From: Candidatus Kapaibacterium sp.
Lineage (GTDB): Bacteria > Bacteroidota > Ignavibacteria > Kapaibacteriales > NICIL-2
Reading direction: 5' to 3'
Assembly: GCA_026003495.1 (NCBI GenBank)
Contig: BPHK01000001.1
Location: 1,769,703-1,832,000, forward strand
Length of the DNA: 62,298 bases
Positions 35,362 through 42,691 of this stretch are shown here, piece by piece (within the stretch, counting starts at the first letter, position 1; each line of letters begins with the position of its first letter). The notes beneath the pieces are model-generated. The model did not search any database. It had not been told where the DNA came from and saw only the letters and a list, made by a program, of their open reading frames with translations. The translations under genes were made by a program, and so were the position numbers.

Positions 35362-37170
35362 TTACTCCAAAGCATACCAAACGAGAGTTGTTGCAGTTGG
35401 CCCTTGGTAAAGGACCGCCACACGATTACCAAATGTAGCAGGTATAGCATTCACGATTGTTTGTCCGCTTTCGATGTTCGCTGGGAGACTCCATTCACCG
35501 TTGAATGAGGCATTGGTCAAGTGATACTGTTGGAGTATTGCATAGCATACATCGCCGTCGAGCGGATACCCGCGTTTTTTTACTTTCCAGAGCACGTAAC
35601 ATACTGTATCTGCAATCCACAATCTCTGTATTGTTGCACCGGCAGAGTCGTAGAGAGCAGTGTAGTGATTTGCCGTTGGGGTTGGCTCAGGGCTGGCTGG
35701 GCGGAGCATCGTTTCCGTCCAGTAATACTTGAGCGGTATTCTCTTGCCATTACTTAATTCCAGGCACGTATCGAGCCACTGTATCCATGCACAGAGAGAG
35801 CCGTCGTTGCGACAAGCGAATGACCGGATTGTATTGTAGAGATACCCTGTTGCATAGTGATGGGAAATTTGTCTATTGAGAGTACCAAATGTCTTTCCGG
35901 TATGCCATCCAGTTGACAAGTTAAATGCTCCATAGAGCGGCGCATAGTGGTAGAATTCATCAGCACGCGGATTGTTCGCTGGTGGCGATGTATCACCGGA
36001 TACCGATGGATAACCGCGATGAAAGGGATAGCACACCATGTCCCCTGCAACAACATATCCACTACCAGGGTGATAGATTCCTGATAAGCAAAAACAATCC
36101 GTACACTCTCCTACATAAGGGGATAACTGAAGCTTGGTACCTCCTGCAATTCTGTAAAACGGTGGCTCATACTTTAGAAGGTAAGATTCTTTGTTGATTC
36201 CGAGATATTGGGATGGTCCAATATCTGCATTGTGAATGTACCCATAAAGATGATGCACGTAGAGCGTCGTATCAACAAAGTATGGGAACTGTGCCTGTGC
36301 AATCAGCATCCGCTTTGCTTGAGCCGATATTGTATCGGGATACCACCATGAAAGTTTGTAGCATACAGACGTATCGCCCTTTATAATTGCATGCTGATGT
36401 CCATTCATAAGGTCGTAAATACGCACATAGAAGTATGTTTGATCCATCACTGCAAGCCAGCGTCTATCTGATGAAAGCACGGGATCCCGAACGCTACCCA
36501 CACACATAACGCTATCATCTTGGAGCGCTACGGAAGATATTCGCTTCGGCATCCTCCAGTTCCTATCAGGAGTTTCATATCCTACCGTCAATGCGCTTGA
36601 CTTTTCTGGGAGAGGATCAGCCAATGCATCTAACTCTACTGATTTTCTCGTACCGTTCCTACACTCACGCAAAATCATCTCCAAGCTCGTCATATCTAAT
36701 GTGCTTGTACCCAGTACATGCCGATACAAACATATACCATTTGTGTCCCAAACCGTAAAATGTGGATTATGTATCGGCTTTATCCTCGCAGCTTCCAGCA
36801 GCCTTCCCGACGTATCAATGTACACTCTCGCCAGCCAGCGTTGCCTTCTTACATACTCAATGTCTGCATAGTATCTCCTCCCACGAACCACGACGGTAAT
36901 TGTACCATCAAATCCCAACGTCTGCAGCTGGCTAATTGTTTTCGCAACTAAGGCTTCGCCATAGATAAACGCACGGGGGCGTGAAATAAAGAACACAACA
37001 TGAATTGGTGTGGCTGTACCATGACCACTGACAAACGACTTCATGATAGGACTTGATATTACGATGCTATTCCTGAGTGAATCAGTGTAGATGTGCTCAA
37101 CGGCTGCTGCAGAAGAACAGAGCAAAGACAGAGTAAAAGCTACGCTCAGCACATTCATTTGGTTGTACAT
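35362..37170 (-). CDS. Large exported protein, copy 2 of a duplicated family
   Basis: This 602-residue protein starts MYNQMNVLSVAFTLSLLCSS (signal peptide); ATG 37158 is an alternative start. Domain pattern follows the copy at 32870-34681: an N-terminal redoxin-like fold without a CxxC (VYIDTSGRLLEAARI, PHFTVWDTNG) and a beta-rich remainder with RWLAVMDQTYFYVRIYDLMN, Cys-rich CTDCFCLSG, YAPLYGAFN and LWKVKKRGYPLDG. Similarity runs nearly full length but with many substitutions, so the duplication is old. Its DNA is visibly AT-richer than flanking genes, suggesting transfer or relaxed selection. Function is unknown. Confidence 0.65.
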   Translation of the reverse strand: MYNQMNVLSVAFTLSLLCSSAAAVEHIYTDSLRNSIVISSPIMKSFVSGHGTATPIHVVFFISRPRAFIYGEALVAKTISQLQTLGFDGTITVVVRGRRYYADIEYVRRQRWLARVYIDTSGRLLEAARIKPIHNPHFTVWDTNGICLYRHVLGTSTLDMTSLEMILRECRNGTRKSVELDALADPLPEKSSALTVGYETPDRNWRMPKRISSVALQDDSVMCVGSVRDPVLSSDRRWLAVMDQTYFYVRIYDLMNGHQHAIIKGDTSVCYKLSWWYPDTISAQAKRMLIAQAQFPYFVDTTLYVHHLYGYIHNADIGPSQYLGINKESYLLKYEPPFYRIAGGTKLQLSPYVGECTDCFCLSGIYHPGSGYVVAGDMVCYPFHRGYPSVSGDTSPPANNPRADEFYHYAPLYGAFNLSTGWHTGKTFGTLNRQISHHYATGYLYNTIRSFACRNDGSLCAWIQWLDTCLELSNGKRIPLKYYWTETMLRPASPEPTPTANHYTALYDSAGATIQRLWIADTVCYVLWKVKKRGYPLDGDVCYAILQQYHLTNASFNGEWSLPANIESGQTIVNAIPATFGNRVAVLYQGPTATTLVWYALE

Positions 37171-37203
37171 TGACCTATCCCATGTAGTGGACAAGAAAGG
37201 TAG

Positions 37204-37226
37204 AGGGGAGCCGTATCGGCTCCCCT
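37204..37226 (-). terminator. Hairpin between small Cys-rich gene and large exported gene, copy 2
   Basis: A perfect 10-bp stem AGGGGAGCCG/CGGCTCCCCT with loop TAT lies six bases after the stop at 37232. The minus strand continues with CTTTCTTG. It occupies the same place in module 2 as the hairpin at 34716-34747 in module 1. Confidence 0.55.
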
Positions 37227-37231
37227 GCTAC

Positions 37232-37549
37232 TCAAGGCAATTCAACGAAGAACCCGTTCCCATCGGATGCTGGCATGATGTACCGGCACTGCGATTCAAA
37301 TGATGGATCACCATTCGAATCAAAAAGAACGAGACGGTCAGGATAATCACCACCGTACACACCGAGTTCACAGAGAGCACAGATTCTCGAACAATTCCCT
37401 TCGCACTTGACTAAGCCCGGTTCATGAGGCGGTGCTGCCCAACAGCCATAGCCCGCCGGGTTAGTTGATTTGCGTGGCTCTGCTTGCAACTCAGACTGCC
37501 ACAAGGAGAAGATAAGAGCAATGAGCAAGATGAACATGGTAATCACCAT
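37232..37549 (-). CDS. Small Cys-rich secreted protein, copy 2
   Basis: This 105-residue protein begins with a hydrophobic signal or anchor (MVITMFILLIALIFSLW). The mature part has Cys residues in GYGCWAAPP, KCEGNCSRICALCELG and SFESQCRYIM. It is homologous to the protein at 34758-35060 in Cys spacing and in the PD-x-x-x-x-[FY]D ... SECL/SQCR ... P-x-x-[DS]G end. ATG 37549 is chosen because the hydrophobic segment follows it; a frame 22 codons longer exists. It precedes the second large exported protein as in module 1. Confidence 0.58.
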   Translation of the reverse strand: MVITMFILLIALIFSLWQSELQAEPRKSTNPAGYGCWAAPPHEPGLVKCEGNCSRICALCELGVYGGDYPDRLVLFDSNGDPSFESQCRYIMPASDGNGFFVELP

Positions 37550-37586
37550 TATTAGTGAAACAACTTTGCACGACTTTCCGAGCCGT

Positions 37587-38327
37587 TTATCGCAACGATT
37601 CGATTGTAAATACACTTGTCACCGCTGATCCATTCGGCCCCATCACTTGCCAGTAGTACATCCCAGAATGCAGTGGCGGTACTGGGACGTGAATCACACG
37701 TTCGCCTACCACAGGCTGCGGAGTAACGACCGTTGCAATTACTCGATCCTCTTGACCACGATTCCGCTCCAATACGCGAACTGTCAAGGGAAGAGGGATT
37801 TTGACACGGCATGTTACATCGAGCGTCGAAGAAGCAGCATTCCATGTTGCGTTGACATTGTCGAATACGAATGCGTATCGGCCAAGCGCTTGGCGTTTTC
37901 GAAAGTCTGCTCCTTTGAGGGACTCCTGCACAACTTCAGGGAGAATGAACTTCGCAGTTGTATCGGAACAGGAATGCTCTACTGTCCCCATGAGAAGACC
38001 GTTGGCGTCGAATAACCGCAGGGACCACCCGTTGGGAACAGATTCATCGCATACAAGCGGTGTAAATGATAGTGACACCCAACCTGATAAGTACCCAATT
38101 TGGCGTTTGTTGCTAACTCCCAGTGGGCCTTCGCAGATCGAACCGTCACACTCGTGCCGCGTTTCCCAGTCATACCGTCCATCCCCATCACGATCTTCAA
38201 GGACCTGCCAGCCCCATCCGCCATTTGGTCCGGGGCACTGCCATTGGTACATCTGTGGCTTTGCTGGTTCAGCAACAAGAACGCTGGCAAACAGCGCTAA
38301 TGCAAAGGTTATTGACCAGAGTTTCAT
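37587..38327 (-). CDS. Exported protein with DxDxDG motif, function unknown
   Basis: This 246-residue protein has a signal peptide (MKLWSITFALALFASVLVAE). Near the N-terminus is GWGWQVLEDRDGDGRYDW followed by CDGSIC; DRDGDGRYD resembles a calcium-binding EF-hand or dockerin loop. The C-terminal ~60 residues (PQPVVGERVIHVPVPPL, HSGMYYWQVMGPNGSAV) look like an Ig-like or T9SS-type sorting domain but lack a clear PNP start. It is paralogous to the broken gene just upstream (38342-39055), which shares WSVQEDRNCDGVYDW and CDGSLC. Function is unknown. Confidence 0.62.
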   Translation of the reverse strand: MKLWSITFALALFASVLVAEPAKPQMYQWQCPGPNGGWGWQVLEDRDGDGRYDWETRHECDGSICEGPLGVSNKRQIGYLSGWVSLSFTPLVCDESVPNGWSLRLFDANGLLMGTVEHSCSDTTAKFILPEVVQESLKGADFRKRQALGRYAFVFDNVNATWNAASSTLDVTCRVKIPLPLTVRVLERNRGQEDRVIATVVTPQPVVGERVIHVPVPPLHSGMYYWQVMGPNGSAVTSVFTIESLR

Positions 38328-38341
38328 TTTGGAATGCCAAG

Positions 38342-39055
38342 TTAGTGGTACATAACAAACGGAACGAATTCTGGCTTTTGTCCTGCTCGATGGATCGCGA
38401 GCAGATAAACACCCGATGGCAGGCTATCAGAGAGTCGTAGTACATACGTTTCACCATCCTTCCGTGCTTCGAGGGTCAGTGGTTCGATCCTTCGCCCATT
38501 TTTGTCATACACATCAATCTTTACCACCGCTTCTGCATTCGTGATCAAGAGTTCTCCTGTAGTCGGATTTGGGAAAATGCGCGCTTGGGAAGTTTCAGCT
38601 TCGTTGCTGCTCTGAGCTATCACCGGTGGTGCAGAGTAAACCACATGTGGTGTAGTATCTCCGCACCTCTGTATCACCGATGCCAGTAATGAAGAATCAC
38701 GGTCGAAGAGATCAAGCTGTCACTGCCAGCGTCCGTCTGCACATTGCCAAGAAGTAAACGCGATACTGAAGACTTCATCAACAATATTCCCAATCGGATT
38801 TGCAACGGACTGGATCGGTTGAGAACAGAGCGAGCCATCACATCGCTTCACTGTAACCCAATCGTACACGCCATCACAATTGCGGTCCTCTTGAACTGAC
38901 CATTCGTAGCCACCACCCGGACACGGAAGTGTGATAATTGTCGGAGGTCGGCAGTTGTTCTCATTCTGGAGAATTGCCTTCGCACCTGTCTCGCCAGCCT
39001 GAAAGGATACGACGGATGCAAGAACAAGTGCAGCAACACACAGTTTACGCAACAT
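38342..39055 (-). pseudogene. Exported DxDxDG-motif protein with T9SS domain, broken by in-frame TGA
   Basis: One continuous minus-strand frame of 238 codons is interrupted by a single TGA at 38720-38722. The first part (111 residues) has signal MLRKLCVAALVLASVVSFQA and the motif QEDRNCDGVYDWVTVKRCDG. After the TGA the same frame continues with QLDLFDRDSSLLASVIQRCG, which aligns to WSLRLFDANGLLMGTVEHSC of the paralog at 37587-38327. It ends in a T9SS type A domain (ARIFPNPTTGELLITN, LPSGVYLLAIHRAGQ). Homology across the stop shows these are one gene. Nonsense mutation or sequencing error are the main options. Confidence 0.7.
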
Positions 39056-39086
39056 GGTTGTCTCAAAATAGCAGTGAAATATCCTG

Positions 39087-39321
39087 ATTTTTCCGCCTCT
39101 CCGTGCTGGTGCGGCTGGCAGCCGGCTCCATGACACTCACACAATCAGCCAGCGCCGCACAGTCTGCCGGTTGCGCTCGTGCATGCAACCCTGCCACAGC
39201 ACGAAGATGGCGGCAACTTGCCACATTCGGTTCGCTTTGCCAACCTGAGCGCACAATTGTGTGCGCGCTTCCATATCCCATGTACTTGAAATCGGCAAAT
39301 TGTGACACGCTGCCGAAAAAA
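39087..39321 (-). repeat. 235-bp duplicated leader, copy B
   Basis: This is the partner of 35093-35327 (see there for the alignment). It fills most of the 353-bp space between the divergent starts at 39055 (exported protein) and 39409 (sigma-like gene). The conserved minus-strand small frame begins here with GTG at 39308 and ends at 39063 after about 81 codons. Apart from this repeat, the space holds only the short upstream sequence of the sigma-like gene, with a near-match -7 element TATTTTCG at 39369-39376. Confidence 0.8.
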
Positions 39322-39408
39322 TTTTTGCCCCCCTGGAAGAGGCTGCTGGTAGCTCAACGCGCGGAGTGTATTTTCGCCTTGCGGTATGGTATCTTGGAGT
39401 GCCAAGTC

Positions 39409-40041
39409 ATGTCTGATGACAACTGCACAACTAGACGGTGGAACGCGCTTTACCGCCTGATGATGTCTCCTGAACACTACCGGAGGATCTACAGCGCCGT
39501 CCACTACGCATGGCGGTCATTCTGGTCCCACATACTCCCCGAAGATTGGGTTCGAATTGGCGTCTATGTCGGGATCGAGAATGCAACTCACTCTATAGCG
39601 CAACATTCCATGATCGAATGCCCGCACGAGTGCTGCATGCATGACTTTGCGCAGTGCCCCAACGTTTCCTGCCCCCTTTTGCAGTTCCTCGTTTCCGAAT
39701 GCATCAAGGCAGCACGCTCATATCTGTCGAATCAAGTAACACCTCACTACCGACGAGTTCACTACGAGACAGACTTCCACGCTGAACTCACATGCTCGCC
39801 AAACGCTGAAGTAGCGATGGATATCCTCTTGATCTCTGAAGCGCTCGGCAAGCTTTCCCAATGCGATCAGTACATTGTACGAGAGTACTGCAGCGGCAAA
39901 AGTTTTGCCGAAATCGCAGTACATGTCGGAATGAAGGTTGACGCTGTCCGCCAACGCTACTATCGCACAATCGCAAAACTCCGCAGAATGCTTGGTGTCG
40001 CCCCCCCCCCCCCCCGCAGGGGCAACTCTGACAGTGCGTAG
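39409..40041 (+). CDS. Sigma-70-like regulator with Cys/His cluster and poly-C tail
   Basis: This 210-residue protein ends in a clear region-4-type helix-turn-helix (LGKLSQCDQYIVREYCSGKS, FAEIAVHVGMKVDAVRQRYY). The N-terminal half is a poor match to sigma region 2. Between them lies a cluster ECPHECCMHDFAQCPNVSC, with five Cys and two His, suggestive of metal binding or redox sensing. A 15-C run (40001-40015) near the 3' end makes the last residues APPPPRRGNSDSA sensitive to slippage. It is divergent from the exported-protein island, separated by leader copy B. The frame is also open upstream of ATG 39409, but that part runs through the repeat. Confidence 0.7.
   Translation: MSDDNCTTRRWNALYRLMMSPEHYRRIYSAVHYAWRSFWSHILPEDWVRIGVYVGIENATHSIAQHSMIECPHECCMHDFAQCPNVSCPLLQFLVSECIKAARSYLSNQVTPHYRRVHYETDFHAELTCSPNAEVAMDILLISEALGKLSQCDQYIVREYCSGKSFAEIAVHVGMKVDAVRQRYYRTIAKLRRMLGVAPPPPRRGNSDSA
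40001..40015 (+). repeat. 15-bp poly-C tract inside the sigma-like gene
   Basis: Fifteen consecutive C follow G40000. With 14 C the protein would end in PPPPAGATLTVRSIDAAG; with 16 C it would end in PPPPPQGQL. Only residues after the helix-turn-helix change. Such tracts are classic sites of slipped-strand phase variation, but also of sequencing error. Confidence 0.85.
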
Positions 40042-40105
40042 CATTGATGCTGCTGGTTGAGCGTTCACTCGCAGCGAACAGAACGCACTACGGCATCAGG
40101 CAGAA

Positions 40106-40858
40106 CTACCGCGCTTCTGAGCGGAGCGCCAGTTGCTGTAGGTCGCTGAGCGTAAGCCGCCGCCCACCGATGAACCGTTTGTGGTAGTACGTGCTTTCCA
40201 GCGAGGAAATTGTCACTCCATACCGTGAGCTGGCATGCGCAAAGAGATTGTCACCCAAGTAAATCCCCACGTGCGATACCCACGCATGGCTGCGGGTGTG
40301 GAAGAACACAAGGTCGCCGAACTGAAGGTCTTCGATGTGCTGCACTTGTTGTCCGTAGGCATATTGTTCCTGCGCTGTTCTGGGGAGGAGCGCAGCTGCA
40401 CACGTGCGGAAGAGTGTTTGAATGAATGCTGAGCAATCGATTCCATCGGCGCTGCTACCGCCAAAGCGGTATGGCCGCCCAAGCCAATCCATGATGAATT
40501 CCATCACTTGACGCTGGGAAAGCCCGGAGGGTGGTTGTTCGCCGTCCACGTATGCCATCCAGAGCGTGCGAATTGTTGTGATGTCAACGGGGACATCGTC
40601 TTCGCGGGCGACCTCGTCGGCATCGTCGCCATCGAGGATTTGCCCCTCGTGGAGTCCAGCAAGAGTTTGCAGCGTCGGCGATGCCTGCGACGAAAGTAGC
40701 TCGAGTGCAAGCTGTTTGCCCTGAGTATTTCGCTGCAACCGTGCCGATGCACGGCGTTTTGCTCCTTTTTTCTTGGTGCTGTGTCCAGCGATCGCTGGTT
40801 CGGTCATCCACAGCACAGTCAGCGCAATGGTAATCCAAAACCACAATGTAGCTCGCAT
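40106..40858 (-). CDS. NlpC/P60 family cell-wall hydrolase
   Basis: This 250-residue exported C40 peptidase is predicted to cleave peptide bonds in peptidoglycan. Signal peptide: MRATLWFWITIALTVLWM. A basic linker (STKKKGAKRRASARLQR) and a helical region precede the NlpC/P60 domain at about residues 125-245. Seen: the catalytic Cys in ADGIDCSAFIQTLF, FGDLVFFHTRSHAWVSHVGI with the catalytic His, and LFAHASSRYGVTI. ATG 40858 has a strong GGAGGG eight bases upstream; a TTG two codons earlier is rejected. It stands alone, convergent with the sigma-like gene. Confidence 0.88.
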   Translation of the reverse strand: MRATLWFWITIALTVLWMTEPAIAGHSTKKKGAKRRASARLQRNTQGKQLALELLSSQASPTLQTLAGLHEGQILDGDDADEVAREDDVPVDITTIRTLWMAYVDGEQPPSGLSQRQVMEFIMDWLGRPYRFGGSSADGIDCSAFIQTLFRTCAAALLPRTAQEQYAYGQQVQHIEDLQFGDLVFFHTRSHAWVSHVGIYLGDNLFAHASSRYGVTISSLESTYYHKRFIGGRRLTLSDLQQLALRSEAR

Positions 40859-40999
40859 ACGCAAGCCCTCCGATCGAAACGGTGAAACATACGCTGTTCT
40901 TGGTCGCGACCAGCGCTGGGCTTGGTCACGTGTTACCGGCTCACCGCGCCATCGCCTGCTTCTCTGCAGTGACGCTACGGCAGCCGTAACAACAGGTGG

Positions 41000-42691
41000 T
41001 CAGTTGCTCGGTGCGATGCGGACGCGCTCAAGCACTAACCGATCGAGAGGGTCAACGGTCAACCCTTCGACAAATCCATGCACCAGGCGGACAATGCGAC
41101 CGTGGAAGAGGAAAATCCAGGGTGCGTCCCCGACGACCTGTCGCTCGAGCAGTCCGAAGAGCTGGGAGCGCTGCGCTGGATCGGCGGTAGCGATTGCTTG
41201 CCGGTAGAGGTCGTCAGCGGTCGCGTTGCGGTATCGCGTGGTGTTCGGTCCACGTGGTGCAATGTTGGCACTATGGAAAAGAGCAAGGAAATTTTCCGCG
41301 TCGGGGTAGTCCGCAATCCAGCTCGTTCGCCAGAGTGCGATTTCGCCGTTGCGGACCATCGAGAGCAGCCGGGGGAAATCCACCTGCTGCAGCTCGACAC
41401 GGACGCCGAGTTCTGCCCATTGTTCCTGAACAGCCTCGGCAATCGAAAGCGTTCGCGAGCTTGTGCTAATGACCAATTGCAGCTCCGGCAGGCCCTGGCC
41501 ATGGGGATAGCCAGCCTGTGCCAAGAGCGTCCGTGCTCGTTCTCTGTCGTACTGATAGCATGCGCCCGAATATCCTGCCAGCGGTGGCGGTAAGACCCCG
41601 CGTGCTGGATAAGCCATCCCCCGCAGAACGTAACGCACAATCCGTTCGCGGTCAATCGCGTAGTTGAGCGCCTGCCGCAGCAGTTGCGATCGTGCCAGCG
41701 GGCTCTCACGCCCTGCAGGGAGCGTCGTATCGAGCAGAATACCGTAATATTCCGTGCTCAATGCCGGTGCTGACAGCAAGCGATACTTCCCAGCGTACTC
41801 GCTTGCGAGCTGACCCTGCTGGTCCAGCAGCACGTTTGCAAACGCTGGATCGAGACTTGCGAGCATCGCGTAGCGTCCGCGCCGAAACTCAGCGAATTCT
41901 GTTCGCTGATCCCGAACGAACTCGATACGAACGGCGCGAAGATACGGAAGTCGGGTGCCATGTTCATCGCGACGCCAATATCGCTCGTTCCGTACCAGCA
42001 CCAGTTCCCGATCTGGTTTCCACCACCCAAAACGAAACGGGCCTGTCCCCACTGGATGCTCGCCAAACCGATCGCCGTAGTATTCGACCGCCTCCCGAGG
42101 CACAACCCATGCATAGGGCATTGCCAGAAGCTGCAGAAACGGTGCAAATGGCTCGATGAGCTCGAACTCGATCGTCGTGTCGTTGGGTACCCTGATACCC
42201 TCGCAATGCGCAGGACGTTCTCCGCGACGTGTTGCGTCATGGAAAGCTCGTGCGCCTCGAATTCGGTTGAGGAATACCCACAGTCCCGGCGATCGCGTCC
42301 GCGCATCGAGGATGCGCTCGATGGAATAGCGAACATCCCACGCCGAGCAGCGGCGCGTCCGTTGCTGGCCGAAGCAGGGATCTTCGTGGAACCAGACGTC
42401 GTTGCGGAGGACAAAGCGCCAGCGCCGAAGTCTGCTATCGCTGCTCCACCATTTAGCAAGCGCCGGAACAATCTGCAATGCAGTATCGAAATCTACCAGA
42501 CCGCTGTAGAGCTGTTGTCCTGCCCACCAAGCTGCTTGATAGCTTGCCTGTGCTGGGTCGAGCGATGCTATACCACTCGGCTCGTTGTACACGAAGACAT
42601 CGGCTGGGTGTGCCTGCTGTCGCGTGCAGCCGGCAATCCACCCAGCCACAGCCACTATCAGTACAAAGCAAGCAAGCCGAACGGTCAGCAC
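41000..42691 (-). CDS. Peptide ABC transporter substrate-binding lipoprotein (SBP family 5)
   Basis: This 563-residue lipoprotein has signal and lipobox VRLACFVLIVAVAGWIAGC. It matches family 5 solute-binding proteins (DppA/OppA type): YNEPSGIASLDPAQAS, WRFVLRNDVWFHEDP, HPVGTGPFRFGWWKPDREL, LRQALNYAIDRERIV and WIADYPDAENFLALF. Oligopeptides are the likely ligand, though the family also binds nickel or sugars. The start is GTG 42691, immediately after the pckA stop, so co-transcription with pckA is likely. No permease or ATPase genes are adjacent. Confidence 0.88.
   Translation of the reverse strand: MLTVRLACFVLIVAVAGWIAGCTRQQAHPADVFVYNEPSGIASLDPAQASYQAAWWAGQQLYSGLVDFDTALQIVPALAKWWSSDSRLRRWRFVLRNDVWFHEDPCFGQQRTRRCSAWDVRYSIERILDARTRSPGLWVFLNRIRGARAFHDATRRGERPAHCEGIRVPNDTTIEFELIEPFAPFLQLLAMPYAWVVPREAVEYYGDRFGEHPVGTGPFRFGWWKPDRELVLVRNERYWRRDEHGTRLPYLRAVRIEFVRDQRTEFAEFRRGRYAMLASLDPAFANVLLDQQGQLASEYAGKYRLLSAPALSTEYYGILLDTTLPAGRESPLARSQLLRQALNYAIDRERIVRYVLRGMAYPARGVLPPPLAGYSGACYQYDRERARTLLAQAGYPHGQGLPELQLVISTSSRTLSIAEAVQEQWAELGVRVELQQVDFPRLLSMVRNGEIALWRTSWIADYPDAENFLALFHSANIAPRGPNTTRYRNATADDLYRQAIATADPAQRSQLFGLLERQVVGDAPWIFLFHGRIVRLVHGFVEGLTVDPLDRLVLERVRIAPSN

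Noticed and set aside
38720-38722. Selenocysteine or other recoding at the in-frame TGA
   Set aside because: The paralog has no Cys at that position and TGA ends many ordinary genes here (for example waaF, ndk, yjbQ). A nonsense mutation or error is simpler.
39103-39408. 102-codon upstream extension of the sigma-like gene
   Set aside because: It runs through leader copy B, and the same frame in copy A is interrupted by a stop; no sigma-like sequence is in it.
31399-40041. Prophage, integrative element or insertion sequence as source of the exported-protein island
   Set aside because: No integrase, transposase, terminal repeats or flanking tRNA were found; only AT-richness of part of the island points to transfer.
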